Source of the DNA: JBHHWH01 sp046756405
GTDB taxonomy: Bacteria; Actinomycetota; Acidimicrobiia; Spongiisociales; ZC4RG35
DNA length: 41,279 bases
Assembly (NCBI GenBank): GCA_046756405.1
Contig: JBHHWH010000010.1
Span: forward strand, 1-41,279
Direction of reading: 5' to 3'
The position numbers and the translations under genes were made by a program. This document shows, piece by piece, positions 23,299 through 32,193 of the stretch; position 1 is the stretch's first letter, and each line of letters begins with the position of its first letter. The notes beneath the pieces are model-generated. The model saw only the letters and a list, made by a program, of their open reading frames with translations, had not been told where the DNA came from and ran no database searches.

Positions 23299-23314
23299 CC
23301 GGTGCTGCCACCGG
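23299..23314 (+). other. Small hairpin between the ribozyme and glmS
   Basis: CCGGTG pairs with CACCGG around a CTGC loop, three bases after the ribozyme's last helix. There is no T-run. It may shield the 5' end of the cleaved message or be incidental. Confidence 0.4.
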
Positions 23315-23365
23315 CTGTTGTCGCACGCGATCAGGTCGCGCCCCGCGGAGAGGAAAGGACTGCTC

Positions 23366-25192
23366 ATGTGCGGAATAGTCGGTTACGTGGGACCCAGGCC
23401 GGTGGTGGATCTGCTGCTGCCCGGGCTGGCCCATCTCGAGTACCGGGGCTACGACTCGGCGGGTATCGCCCTCAACCACGCTGGTCGAATAGGTGTGATC
23501 AAGAGCGCCGGGCGGATCGCCGACCTGGTGAATGCGGTCTCCGCGACGGGTCCCCATGAGGCCGTCTCCGGCATCGGGCACACTCGGTGGGCGACGCACG
23601 GGCCTCCCACTGTGGGCAACGCCCACCCCCACGTCGACTGCGCCGGGGATGTGGTGGTGGCTCACAACGGGATCATCGAGAACTGGGCTGAGCTGAAGGC
23701 CAAGCTGGTTGATGCCGGCCACGAGTTCGCCAGCGACACCGACACAGAGGTGGTGGCACACCTGATCGAGGAGCTGGCCGCCCTCGACCTGGTTGAAGCG
23801 GTGCGTCAGGTGATGAACCAGGCGGAGGGAGCCCTTGCCCTGGCGGTCATGCGGAAGTCGGATCCGGATGTGGTCGTGGGAGCCCGGAGGGGCTCACCGC
23901 TGGTGGTGGGCAGGGGAGAAGGGGAGAACTTCCTGGCCTCGGACATCCCCGCCTTCCTGGAGCACACCCGGGAGATGCTGGTGGTCGAGGACGACCGGGT
24001 GGTGGAGCTGCGCTCCGATTCGGTGCGGATCTTCGATCTGAGTGGCGAAGAGGTGGAGCCGAAACAGCGGACCGTGGACTGGGATCTTGAGGCGGCGGAG
24101 AAGGGAGGTTTTCCCACTTTCATGCTCAAGGAGATACACGAGCAACCTCGGGCGATCGCCGACACCCTGGCCGGGCGGTTGACCCCCACCGGGGCCGTGG
24201 CCTTGGAGGAGATGGAGATCGATGAGGACCTGCTGCGCAGGATCGACAAGGTGTTCGTCGTGGCCTGCGGAACCTCCTATCACGCGGCGATGATGGCCAA
24301 ATACGCCATCGAGCGCTGGACCAGACTCCCGGTAGAGATCGACATCGCCTCAGAGTTCCGCTACCGGGACCCGGTTCTGGACGACCATTCCCTGGTGGTG
24401 GGGATCAGCCAGTCCGGGGAGACCATCGACACCCTGGCCGCCATCCGCTACGCCAAGTCCCAAGGCTCACCGGTGATTGGGGTGAGCAATGTGGTCGACT
24501 CCGCGCTGGCCCGGGAGTCCGACGCCGTGCTCTACACCCGGGCCGGACCCGAGATCGGGGTAGCGGCCACCAAGACCTTTACCACCCAGCTGGTGGCGAT
24601 GATGCTTCTCGCCCTCTACATGGCCCAGGTGAGGGGGACCATGGACGCCGGTTCCATCGCCCTGCTGGTGCGGGACCTGGCCAATCTCCCCGAGAGGGTC
24701 GAACGGACCCTTGCGGCCTCGGAGGCCGTCCGCCGTCTGACCGACGGGTGGAGCGATGTCCGTGACTACTTCTTCCTCGGACGCTCCGGCGACTTCCCGG
24801 TGGCGATGGAGGGGGCACTGAAGCTGAAGGAGATCGCCTACGTGCGCGCCGAGGGGTATCCAGCCGGGGAGATGAAACATGGCCCCATCGCCCTCATAGA
24901 AGAGGGAGTGGTGGTGGTGGGAGTCGCCACCGACAGTCACGTTCGCTCCAAGACCCTCTCCAACTTGGAGGAGATGAAGGCTCGCGGAGGGACGATCGTT
25001 CTCGTCGTTGAAGAGAACGACGAGGTCGGGGAGGTGGCCGACCATGTGATCCGGGTGCCCTCGGGGCCGGACCTGTTGTGCTCGGTGACCTCCGTGGTGC
25101 CTCTACAGCTCCTCGCCTATCACGTGGCCAGCGCTCGCGGCCTCGACGTGGACAAACCCCGCAACCTGGCGAAGACGGTGACCGTGGAGTGA
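23366..25192 (+). CDS. glmS: Glutamine-fructose-6-phosphate aminotransferase (isomerizing)
   Basis: GlmS makes glucosamine-6-phosphate from fructose-6-phosphate and glutamine. The 608-residue product begins MCGIVGYVG, so Cys 2 is the N-terminal amidotransferase nucleophile, and shows YRGYDSAGI and GHTRWATHG for glutamine binding. Two sugar isomerase (SIS) domains follow (CGTSYHAAMMAKY; SQSGETIDTLAA; GPEIGVAATKTFTTQ), with the C-terminal DKPRNLAKTVTVE. AGGAAAGGA precedes the ATG. Translation starts 212 bases after the predicted ribozyme cut, so expression should fall when its own product accumulates. Confidence 0.98.
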   Translation: MCGIVGYVGPRPVVDLLLPGLAHLEYRGYDSAGIALNHAGRIGVIKSAGRIADLVNAVSATGPHEAVSGIGHTRWATHGPPTVGNAHPHVDCAGDVVVAHNGIIENWAELKAKLVDAGHEFASDTDTEVVAHLIEELAALDLVEAVRQVMNQAEGALALAVMRKSDPDVVVGARRGSPLVVGRGEGENFLASDIPAFLEHTREMLVVEDDRVVELRSDSVRIFDLSGEEVEPKQRTVDWDLEAAEKGGFPTFMLKEIHEQPRAIADTLAGRLTPTGAVALEEMEIDEDLLRRIDKVFVVACGTSYHAAMMAKYAIERWTRLPVEIDIASEFRYRDPVLDDHSLVVGISQSGETIDTLAAIRYAKSQGSPVIGVSNVVDSALARESDAVLYTRAGPEIGVAATKTFTTQLVAMMLLALYMAQVRGTMDAGSIALLVRDLANLPERVERTLAASEAVRRLTDGWSDVRDYFFLGRSGDFPVAMEGALKLKEIAYVRAEGYPAGEMKHGPIALIEEGVVVVGVATDSHVRSKTLSNLEEMKARGGTIVLVVEENDEVGEVADHVIRVPSGPDLLCSVTSVVPLQLLAYHVASARGLDVDKPRNLAKTVTVE

Positions 25193-25202
25193 GGAGCGCT
25201 TC

Positions 25203-25208
25203 TAGGCT
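25203..25208 (+). promoter_or_regulatory. Candidate -10 element for leaderless acpS
   Basis: TAGGCT is followed by seven bases and the ATG of acpS. No Shine-Dalgarno sequence lies in the seven-base gap. Confidence 0.4.
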
Positions 25209-25215
25209 CCCCAGA

Positions 25216-25590
25216 ATGGAGATCCTGGGCCTCGGCGTCGACCTGGCCGACATCGACCGCATCGGACGGGTGCTGGACAAGTACCCCCGTTTCGCCGAGA
25301 GGTGCTTCACCGACCACGAGCGGGAGTACGCCTTCCGTTTCGCCCGTCCCGAGCGCCGTCTCGCCGCCCGCTTCGCCGGGAAGGAGGCGGTGATGAAGTC
25401 CCTTGGCACCGGCTGGCGGCGTATCCGCTGGAGAGACATCGAGATCACCGGCGGTGGCAAGCCCACCGTGAGGATGAGCGGTACCGCGGCCCGCCGTGCC
25501 GAGCTCCTTGGGGTCACCGAGGTGCTGGTGACCATCACCCACACCGACCGGTCCGCCCTGGTGATGGCGGTCGCCGTGGGGGAGCACTGA
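25216..25590 (+). CDS. acpS: Holo-[acyl-carrier-protein] synthase
   Basis: AcpS moves the 4'-phosphopantetheine of CoA to a Ser of acyl carrier protein. The 124-residue product has GLGVDLADIDRI with the metal ligand Asp 9, CFTDHEREYAF, and RLAARFAGKEAVMKSLGTGW with Glu 57; the end ITHTDRSALVMAVA is also typical. The start at ATG 25216 gives the canonical N-terminus; the longer upstream frame lies within glmS. nnr follows after 19 bases. Confidence 0.95.
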   Translation: MEILGLGVDLADIDRIGRVLDKYPRFAERCFTDHEREYAFRFARPERRLAARFAGKEAVMKSLGTGWRRIRWRDIEITGGGKPTVRMSGTAARRAELLGVTEVLVTITHTDRSALVMAVAVGEH

Positions 25591-25596
25591 ACGCCG

Positions 25597-25602
25597 TAAC
25601 CT
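25597..25602 (+). promoter_or_regulatory. Candidate -10 element for leaderless nnr
   Basis: TAACCT begins six bases after the acpS stop and is followed by seven bases and the GTG of nnr, with no usable ribosome binding site between them. Confidence 0.4.
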
Positions 25603-25609
25603 TTGGATC

Positions 25610-26977
25610 GTGAAACCCGTATTGACCGCTTCCGAGTATCGGCGGGTCGACCAGGCCTACGAGGGGGATCTGATCGCCGCCATGGACAAAGCGGGCTATG
25701 CAGTGGCCCTCGCCGCCGCCCGGGCGGGAGCCGGCTACGGCAGACGCGTCGTCGTCCTAGCCGGTCCGGGCAACAACGGCGGCGACGGATATGTGGCTGC
25801 CCGCTACCTGAGGCAGCGGGGCGCCGACGTGGAGGTCCAGGCTCTGCGGCTTCCGAAGTCTCCCGAAGCCGTCGACGCCGCCGCCAAGGCCCGAGAGGTC
25901 GGGGTCCGTCTGACCGAATTGGGACCTACCCGCCGGGCCGATGTCGTGATCGACGCCCTCTTCGGCGGGGGCGGACGTCCCGGGCTGCCGGAGGCGGTGA
26001 CCGCCTGGATGGACGCCGATTCCCCTGTGGTGGCGGTGGACTTCCCCACCGGGCTGGACCCGGACACGGGACAGGTGGCGGAGAAGGCGTTCCGGGCCGT
26101 CGAGACCGTTACCTTCGGCACCCTCAAGACAGGCCACGTCATCAATGAAGGGCCCGACTTCTGCGGGACCGTCACCGTTGCCGACATCGGTATCGCCGGA
26201 GGCCAGCCGTCCTTGTTCATCGCCGGGGAGGAGGACGCACCACGGCCTCGCCGTCCCCGGCGGACCCACAAGTGGTCGGCGGGCGCGGTGCTGGTGGTAG
26301 GCGGGTCCACAGGTCTGGTGGGGGCTTCGGTGTTCGCCGGACGTAGCGCCCTCCGTTTCGGTGCCGGCTCGGTGGTGGTGGCCTCCCCCAACCGGGAGCT
26401 GATCCACACCATCGCCCCCGAACTCCCCACCCTCGACTTCGAGGCGGCGGCCGAGCGGCTAGACCGCTTCGACGTGGTGGTGGCGGGTCCGGGTCTCGCC
26501 CGGGAGGACGCCGAGACCGTTGTCCCGATCGTGGAGAAGGCCAGTCGGGTGCTCCTCGACGCCGGCGGGCTCATACCCGAACTGGTGGACGCCTCGGTGC
26601 GGGGAGAGGCCGAGGTGGTCGTCACCCCCCATCAGGGCGAGTTCCGACGGCTTGCCGGCCAAGGCGGTGGTTTGTTCGCCGTTCGTGCCCTGGCCCGGAA
26701 GAAGGGGATGCTCGTGCTGCTCAAAGGGAACCCGACGGTCGTCACCGACGGCGGCCCTCCGGTGCTGGTCACCTCGGGGGGGCCTGAGCTGGCCACGATC
26801 GGCACCGGAGACGTGCTCGCCGGGATGATCGGCGCCCTCTGGGCCCGCGGCCTCGACGCTACGGATGCGACGGTATCCGGTGCCTACTGGCACGGAGTCG
26901 CCGCCGCCGAACTGTCCCGGGAGAGGGCGGTGACCGCCGACGTGCTCGCTGACTATATCGCCAGGTTTGCATGGTGA
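25610..26977 (+). CDS. nnr: Bifunctional NAD(P)HX epimerase / ADP-dependent NAD(P)HX dehydratase
   Basis: The protein repairs hydrated NADH and NADPH. Residues 1-210 form the YjeF N-terminal epimerase domain, with VVLAGPGNNGGDGYVAARYL near residue 44 and VDALFGGGGRPGL-type sequence. Residues 215-455 form the ribokinase-like dehydratase, with THKWSAGAVLVVGGSTGLVGA and the C-terminal GTGDVLAGMIGAL, which contains the catalytic Asp. Start is GTG at 25610. Its 3' end overlaps alr by seven bases. The fused form is common in actinobacteria. Confidence 0.95.
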   Translation: MKPVLTASEYRRVDQAYEGDLIAAMDKAGYAVALAAARAGAGYGRRVVVLAGPGNNGGDGYVAARYLRQRGADVEVQALRLPKSPEAVDAAAKAREVGVRLTELGPTRRADVVIDALFGGGGRPGLPEAVTAWMDADSPVVAVDFPTGLDPDTGQVAEKAFRAVETVTFGTLKTGHVINEGPDFCGTVTVADIGIAGGQPSLFIAGEEDAPRPRRPRRTHKWSAGAVLVVGGSTGLVGASVFAGRSALRFGAGSVVVASPNRELIHTIAPELPTLDFEAAAERLDRFDVVVAGPGLAREDAETVVPIVEKASRVLLDAGGLIPELVDASVRGEAEVVVTPHQGEFRRLAGQGGGLFAVRALARKKGMLVLLKGNPTVVTDGGPPVLVTSGGPELATIGTGDVLAGMIGALWARGLDATDATVSGAYWHGVAAAELSRERAVTADVLADYIARFAW

Positions 26978-28050
26978 GACCCACCTACGCCGAGATCGAC
27001 CTGTCCGCCGTAGCCGACAACGTGTCAGCCTTCACCGAGCTGATCGCCCCAGCGGAGCTGTGCGCCGTGGTCAAAGCCGACGCGTACGGCCACGGCGATG
27101 TTCCCGTCGCCAACGCCGCCCTCGACGCCGGGGCTACCTGGCTGGCGGTGGCCCTGGTGGAGGAGGCGGTCCGCCTTCGCGAAGCCGGGATCGACGTACC
27201 CATACTCCTCCTCTCCGAGCCTCCCCGCGAAGACGTCGCTCAGATCGCCCGCTGGAATCTCACCCCTACCGCCTACTCGCAGCGTTTCATCGACGCCCTG
27301 GCCGCCAGCGGTTCCAGACTTCCCGTCCACCTCAAGATCGACACCGGTATGCATCGGGTGGGCGCTATTCCCAGGATGGTCGCCGACCTGGTGACCGCAG
27401 TACGGCGAGCCGGGAACCTGGACTTGGAGGGAGTCTGGACCCACTTCCCCGTTGCCGACGAAGACCCCGAGTTCACCCAACATCAGATCGCCGAATTCGA
27501 CGAGGCGATCGCAGACCTGGACGTTTCCCGGGTGCACTTGGCGAACACTGCCGGGGCGGTGCTCTTTCCTGAGGCTCGGCGGTCGATGTGCCGGGTAGGC
27601 CTGGGGATCTACGGGCTGCACCCTTGCCCTGAGACCCAGAACCACATCACGCTCCGTCCGGCCATGCGCCTGGTCACCCACGTCTCCAGCCTTCGTCGTC
27701 TCGACGCCGGGGCCCGCCCCTCCTATGGACGGATCCGGCCGCTGCCCGGAGAGTCGACGGTGGTCACCGCCCCGATCGGCTACGCCGACGGATACTCCAG
27801 GGGCCTGTCCCATCGCGGGGCGGTGCTCATAGGAGGCCGCCGCCATCCCCTGGCGGGGATGATCACCATGGATCAGATCATCGTGGATGTGGGAGACGAG
27901 GAGGTCGCTTTCGGCGATGAGGTGGTTCTGATGGGATCTCAGGGAGCTGAGGAGATCACCGCTTACGAGTGGGCGGATCTGCTGGGGACCATCACCTATG
28001 AGGTGGTCTGTACGGTGGGTCCCCGGGTACCGAGGCGGTATGTGACGTGA
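26971..28050 (+). CDS. alr: Alanine racemase
   Basis: Alr makes D-alanine for peptidoglycan, using PLP. The 359-residue product shows Lys 35 in VVKADAYGHG, the PLP-binding lysine, and the second catalytic residue, a Tyr, in PIGYADGYSRG. HLKIDTGMHRVGA and CRVGLGIYGLHP are further family landmarks, and MITMDQIIVDVG is near the C-terminus. The start overlaps nnr and the stop overlaps the next gene's GTG, so the three are probably translated from one message. Confidence 0.97.
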   Translation: MVRPTYAEIDLSAVADNVSAFTELIAPAELCAVVKADAYGHGDVPVANAALDAGATWLAVALVEEAVRLREAGIDVPILLLSEPPREDVAQIARWNLTPTAYSQRFIDALAASGSRLPVHLKIDTGMHRVGAIPRMVADLVTAVRRAGNLDLEGVWTHFPVADEDPEFTQHQIAEFDEAIADLDVSRVHLANTAGAVLFPEARRSMCRVGLGIYGLHPCPETQNHITLRPAMRLVTHVSSLRRLDAGARPSYGRIRPLPGESTVVTAPIGYADGYSRGLSHRGAVLIGGRRHPLAGMITMDQIIVDVGDEEVAFGDEVVLMGSQGAEEITAYEWADLLGTITYEVVCTVGPRVPRRYVT

Positions 28051-28934
28051 ACGACACCCTCACCGCTGTCCCCGGCGTTCAGGTGGGCCACTGGACGGAC
28101 AGGCAGGCCATGACCGGATGCACTGTGGTGGTCCTTCCCGAACCCAACGTGGTCACCGGCGAGGTGAGGGGTGCGGCTCCGGGCACCCGCGAGTTCGCCC
28201 TGCTTCAGCCGGGAATGCGGGTGGAGCAGGCCCAGGCGATCCTCCTCACCGGCGGCAGCGCCTTCGGCCTAGCCGCCGCCGACGGGGTCGTCCGGGCGCT
28301 GGAGGCCGACGGCCGAGGCCACTTCACTCCTGTCGCCCGGGTTCCGATCGTCCCTGCCGCGGTGCTCTTCGACCTGTTCCCCGGCGACCCTAATGTCCGG
28401 CCTGGACCCGACGAGGGCGAAGCTGCCTACCGGGCGGCCAGCAACGCACCCGTGGAGGCGGGACTCCTCGGCGCCGGCACCGGAGCCACCGTGGCCAAGT
28501 GGAGGGGCTTCGAGCACCTGCGCCCCGGAGGGCTGGGCTCGGCGGCAAAGCAGGCCGGAGAGGCCACCGTCGCCGCCCTGGTGGTCGCCAACGCGGTAGG
28601 GGACGTCTTCACCCTGGACGGTCGGTCGGTGACCGGAGGAGGCCCCGAACCAGGGCCACCCCGCATGGCGCCCGACCCGCTCACCAACACCACCCTCGTC
28701 GTCCTGGCCACCGACGCCCGCCTCGGCCGGGTCGAGCTGAGCCGGCTCGTGGTCCGCTCCCACGACGCCCTCGCCGCGTGTATCAGGCCAGCCCATACCC
28801 GCTTCGACGGAGACGTCGTCTTTGCCGTCTCCTGCGGTGAGGCAGAAGCCGACGTCGACTGGCTGGCCGAAGCCGCCTTCGTCGCCACCGCCCACGCCCT
28901 GGAAAAGGGCGTGACGGCTGCCGCGGGAGGATGA
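28047..28934 (+). CDS. P1 (S58) family peptidase, DmpA/BapA-like
   Basis: Members of this family are N-terminal nucleophile peptidases, often beta-peptidyl or D-/L-aminopeptidases, that cut themselves into two chains. The 295-residue product begins with VPGVQVGHWTDRQAMTGCTV, has LLTGGSAFGLAAADGVVRAL near residue 70, and GGLGSAA at residues 161-167, where autocleavage before Ser 165 is expected. VVANAVGDVF follows. The substrate cannot be told from sequence. It overlaps alr by four bases; a role in peptide or cell-wall turnover is possible but unproven. Confidence 0.88.
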   Translation: MNDTLTAVPGVQVGHWTDRQAMTGCTVVVLPEPNVVTGEVRGAAPGTREFALLQPGMRVEQAQAILLTGGSAFGLAAADGVVRALEADGRGHFTPVARVPIVPAAVLFDLFPGDPNVRPGPDEGEAAYRAASNAPVEAGLLGAGTGATVAKWRGFEHLRPGGLGSAAKQAGEATVAALVVANAVGDVFTLDGRSVTGGGPEPGPPRMAPDPLTNTTLVVLATDARLGRVELSRLVVRSHDALAACIRPAHTRFDGDVVFAVSCGEAEADVDWLAEAAFVATAHALEKGVTAAAGG

Positions 28935-29578
28935 CGTCTTTGGCACAATGGGGGCCCGTGGCTAGTCCCGAATTCGAAACCCTTCGCCAGCGCGCCCTGG
29001 CCTGCACCGCGTGCCGTCTCGCCGAGACGCGCAACACCGTCGTCTTCGGTGTGGGCGACTCCGCGGCGCGGCTGGTTTTCGTCGGAGAGGCCCCCGGCAA
29101 GAACGAAGACCTCCAGGGTGAGCCCTTCGTCGGTGCCGCCGGCCGCCTCCTCGACGAACTGCTCGCCGAGATCGGGATCCAGCGTTCCGAGGTCTACATC
29201 GCCAACGTCCTGAAGTGCAGGCCGCCCGGCAACCGCGACCCCCGTCCCGACGAGATCGACTCCTGCAAAGGGTTCCTTCGCGAACAGATCCAACTCATCG
29301 CCCCCGAAGTCGTGGTCACCCTGGGCAACTTCGCCACCAAGCTGCTGCTCCGCACCGACGTGGGAATCACCCGGCTACGGGGCCGCACCTACGACTGGTG
29401 GCTGGGGTCCACCCTCATCCCCACCTTCCACCCCGCTGCCGCCCTGCGCGGTGGGGAAAGGGTAAAAGATCAGATGCGTGAGGACTTTGGACTGGTGAAG
29501 GCTGCCCTCGAAGGCGTGGGGGAGGAGCCTTCGCAGCTCTCCGAGCCGGTCCAGACCCAGATGGAGCTGTTCAGGTGA
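28931..29578 (+). CDS. udg: Uracil-DNA glycosylase, iron-sulfur type (family 4)
   Basis: The enzyme removes uracil from DNA as the first step of base excision repair. Cys 25, Cys 28, Cys 96 and Cys 112 fit the 4Fe-4S cluster of families 4 and 5; VGEAPGKNEDLQGEPFVG and the HPAAALRGG motif (His 167) fit family 4. The 215-residue reading starts at an ATG overlapping the previous stop. GTG at 28958 (reading MASPEFETLRQ) is an alternative: it gives the usual length and CACAAT lies eight bases before it. Confidence 0.92.
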   Translation: MTSLAQWGPVASPEFETLRQRALACTACRLAETRNTVVFGVGDSAARLVFVGEAPGKNEDLQGEPFVGAAGRLLDELLAEIGIQRSEVYIANVLKCRPPGNRDPRPDEIDSCKGFLREQIQLIAPEVVVTLGNFATKLLLRTDVGITRLRGRTYDWWLGSTLIPTFHPAAALRGGERVKDQMREDFGLVKAALEGVGEEPSQLSEPVQTQMELFR

Positions 29579-30027
29579 TCGAAGTCCGTTGCCCCACCGA
29601 GGCCGACACCGTGGCCTTCGCCGCCCGTCTCGCCCCCCTGGTGAGGCCGGGCGACGTGATCGTCCTTTCCGGGAGCCTGGGAGCGGGGAAGACCCGGTTC
29701 GTCGGAGGGCTGGCCGACGGTCTCGGCGTCGAGGAGCAGGTTGTATCCCCGTCGTTCATCCTCGCCCGCCGCTACGACACCGGTTTCCTGCCCCTCATCC
29801 ACGCCGACGTTTACCGGCTGAACACCATCAACGAGTTCGACGACCTCGATCTGCTGGACATGGCCGTCGACGGGGTTCTGGTCATCGAATGGGGAGACGC
29901 CGTGGAGCCGGTCCTCCCCGACGACCACCTCCGGGTGAAGTTCGAGGTCGAGGAGGATGGGACCCGCATCCTGCGGCTGATCCCCTCCGGCTCCTGGGAG
30001 CACAGGGGCCTGGCGGAGGTGGCATGA
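29575..30027 (+). CDS. tsaE: tRNA t6A biosynthesis ATPase TsaE
   Basis: TsaE is the ATPase that resets the TsaB-TsaD complex in making t6A37 of ANN-decoding tRNAs. The 150-residue product carries the Walker A GSLGAGKT at residues 33-40, VSPSFILARRYDTG, HADVYRL and the IEWGDAVEPVLP segment typical of YjeE proteins. It starts at GTG, overlapping the glycosylase stop by four bases, and overlaps tsaB by four bases. Confidence 0.96.
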   Translation: MIEVRCPTEADTVAFAARLAPLVRPGDVIVLSGSLGAGKTRFVGGLADGLGVEEQVVSPSFILARRYDTGFLPLIHADVYRLNTINEFDDLDLLDMAVDGVLVIEWGDAVEPVLPDDHLRVKFEVEEDGTRILRLIPSGSWEHRGLAEVA

Positions 30028-30734
30028 AACTCCTCGCCATCGAGACGTCGACCCCGGGAGCGTCCGTCGCCCTGGTGGAGGACCGCACCACCCTGGCGGC
30101 GACCTCCCGCATCGACCGTGTCGGCCACGCCACCTTCCTGGTGCCGGCCATCGACTTCTGTTTCCACCAGGTCGGCTGGCTTCCCTCCGACCTCGACGCC
30201 GTGGTCGTGGACGTGGGACCCGGCCTCTACACGGGGATCCGGGTCGGTCTGGCCACCGCCCAGGGCCTGGCCGCCGCCACCGGCATACCCATCATTCCCG
30301 CCGTCTCCACCGATGCCCTGGCTCTGGAGGCCAGGACCGGCCACCGGCTCATCTGGGCGTTGGTCGACGTGCGGCGGGGTGAGTTCGCCGTCGGTCGCTA
30401 CCGCCCGGTGCCGGGTGGTGTGGTCAAAGAGGGTGCGGTCGAGCTGGTGAAGCCCGAGGTGCTGCGGGCCATGCTGGAATCGTCCTCCGACGAGAGTCTG
30501 GTGGTGGGCGACGTCTATGCCCTGCCCGAAGGGTTGTTTCGGGGGATGAGCCGGGTAAAGACCGGCCGTCCCCGCTACCCCTACGCCGTCGCTCTCGCGG
30601 AGATCGGAGCCGGGAAGTACGAGCGGGATGAGTTCCCCAGGTCCGACGAGATCAGGCCGCTGTACCTGCGCGATCCCGACGTGACCATCAACTGGGCCAA
30701 GCTGCGCCAGGAGGGCCCATGGGCGTCGGAGTGA
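30024..30734 (+). CDS. tsaB: tRNA t6A biosynthesis protein TsaB
   Basis: TsaB is an inactive paralogue of TsaD that forms the heterodimer needed for t6A synthesis. The 236-residue product begins MKLLAIETSTPGASVAL and shows VVDVGPGLYTGIRVGLATAQGLA, both diagnostic. The usual ATP-binding C-terminal half is reduced. The start overlaps tsaE, and its last 16 bases overlap rimI in another frame. The four genes tsaE-tsaB-rimI-tsaD form one coupled set. Confidence 0.95.
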   Translation: MKLLAIETSTPGASVALVEDRTTLAATSRIDRVGHATFLVPAIDFCFHQVGWLPSDLDAVVVDVGPGLYTGIRVGLATAQGLAAATGIPIIPAVSTDALALEARTGHRLIWALVDVRRGEFAVGRYRPVPGGVVKEGAVELVKPEVLRAMLESSSDESLVVGDVYALPEGLFRGMSRVKTGRPRYPYAVALAEIGAGKYERDEFPRSDEIRPLYLRDPDVTINWAKLRQEGPWASE

Positions 30735-31195
30735 TCACCCTCCGTCCCTTCGAGGAGGCCGACGTGGCCGCCGTGGCTGCGCTTGAAGCCGCCTGCAGGC
30801 CGCGACCGTGGAGCGAGCGGATCTTCGCCGACGAGCTCGCCGCGGAGAATCGTATCTACCTCGTCGCCGAAGAGGATGGACTGGTTGTCGGCTACGCCGG
30901 AGTGATGCTGGTGGGGGAGGAGGCCCACGTCACCAACCTGCTGGTCGCCCCAGAGCACCGCCGGCGTGGAGTAGCCACCAGGTTGATGAGCCAGCTCGTC
31001 CGGGCCGCCGTCGTCGAAGGGGCCCGCCATCTCACCCTCGAAGTTCAATCGAACAACGAGGTGGCACGCCGCATGTACTCGCGTTTGGGCTTGGCCCCGG
31101 TGGGGGTCCGCCCCGGCTATTACGGAGACGACGACGCCCTCATACTCTGGGCCCACGACATCGACCGCCCCGAGTTCCTGGAGAGTTTGGCGTGA
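30719..31195 (+). CDS. rimI: Ribosomal-protein-alanine N-acetyltransferase RimI
   Basis: RimI is a GNAT-family enzyme that acetylates the N-terminal alanine of S18. The 158-residue product has VTNLLVAPEHRRRGVATRLM, where R-R-G-V-A is the acetyl-CoA pyrophosphate loop, and LEVQSNNEVARRMYSRLGLAPVG, the typical RimI C-terminal half. RPGYYGDDDALIL matches the family's end. It lies between tsaB and tsaD, with overlaps of 16 and 4 bases. Confidence 0.94.
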   Translation: MGVGVITLRPFEEADVAAVAALEAACRPRPWSERIFADELAAENRIYLVAEEDGLVVGYAGVMLVGEEAHVTNLLVAPEHRRRGVATRLMSQLVRAAVVEGARHLTLEVQSNNEVARRMYSRLGLAPVGVRPGYYGDDDALILWAHDIDRPEFLESLA

Positions 31196-32193
31196 AACCC
31201 ATCATTCTCGCCTTCGAGACGAGCTGCGACGAGACCGCGGTCGCCGTCGTCCGCGGCACGGAAGCTCTCTCCAACGTGCTCTCCTCCCAGGTCGACCTGC
31301 ACGCTCGGTTCGGTGGGGTGGTGCCCGAGGTAGCCGCCCGGGCCCACGTGGAGTCGATCCGGTCCCTGACCCACCGTGCCCTCTACGAGGCGGGTGTCCA
31401 CCCCGACGATCTCGACGGTGTGGCCGCCACCTCCGGCCCGGGCCTGGTGGGGGCGCTGCTGGTCGGACACTCCTTCGCCAAGGCCACTGCCTGGTCCCGT
31501 CAGCTCCCCTTCGTCTCGGTGGACCACATGGAGGGACACCTGATGGCCCCTCGGCTCCAGTTCGAGGAGTTCCAACCCCCGGCCGTGGTGCTGCTGGCCT
31601 CGGGAGGCCACTCTCAGATCGTCTACGTCAAGGACTGGGGGGAGTACGAGACCCTGGGTCAGACCATCGACGACGCCGCCGGTGAGGCCTTCGACAAGCT
31701 GGCCAGGCTGATGGGGCTGGGTTTTCCCGGCGGCCCAGCCATCGACGCAGCATCTGAGGGCGGCGACCCCAACGCGGTGCGGTTTCCGCGGGCCCTTCCC
31801 GACCGGCCCTTCCATTTCTCTTTCTCCGGGCTGAAGACGTCGGTGGTGACCTTCGTCGAGAAGGCCCGAAAGTCGGGGGACCTGCCGTCGCTGGCGGACA
31901 TGGCCGCCTCGGTCCAGGAGGCCATCGTCGACGTGCTGGTGGACAAGACCTTCGCTGCCGTTGACCAGACGGGTGCGAGGGTCGTCGGGGGTGGTGGCGG
32001 GGTGCTGGCCAATCGCAGGCTGCGGCAGCGGTTCGCCGAGGAGGCCGACAAACGGGGGATTCGCCTGGCCCTTCCCGATCCGATCCTGTGCACCGACAAC
32101 GCTGCCATGATCGGCGTCGCCGGCGCCCACTGGCTCTCCCAAGGCCGGATCACCGATTGGGCCGAAAGCGTCGACCCCTCCCAGGCCCTCTAA
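31192..32193 (+). CDS. tsaD: tRNA t6A threonylcarbamoyltransferase TsaD
   Basis: TsaD transfers the threonylcarbamoyl group to A37 of tRNA. The 333-residue product starts with FETSCDETAVAVV, has SGPGLVGALLVGHSFAKA, the metal-binding VDHMEGHLMAP (two His) and, near the end, LCTDNAAMIGVAG with the third ligand, Asp. LASGGHSQIVYV and GLGFPGGPAID complete the Kae1/Qri7 family pattern. Start is GTG overlapping rimI. The TAA stop is the first codon of palindromic repeat copy B. Confidence 0.97.
   Translation: MKPIILAFETSCDETAVAVVRGTEALSNVLSSQVDLHARFGGVVPEVAARAHVESIRSLTHRALYEAGVHPDDLDGVAATSGPGLVGALLVGHSFAKATAWSRQLPFVSVDHMEGHLMAPRLQFEEFQPPAVVLLASGGHSQIVYVKDWGEYETLGQTIDDAAGEAFDKLARLMGLGFPGGPAIDAASEGGDPNAVRFPRALPDRPFHFSFSGLKTSVVTFVEKARKSGDLPSLADMAASVQEAIVDVLVDKTFAAVDQTGARVVGGGGGVLANRRLRQRFAEEADKRGIRLALPDPILCTDNAAMIGVAGAHWLSQGRITDWAESVDPSQAL

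Noticed and set aside
24467..25587. Long minus-strand frames across glmS and acpS
   Set aside because: They are antisense shadows without domains or ribosome binding sites.
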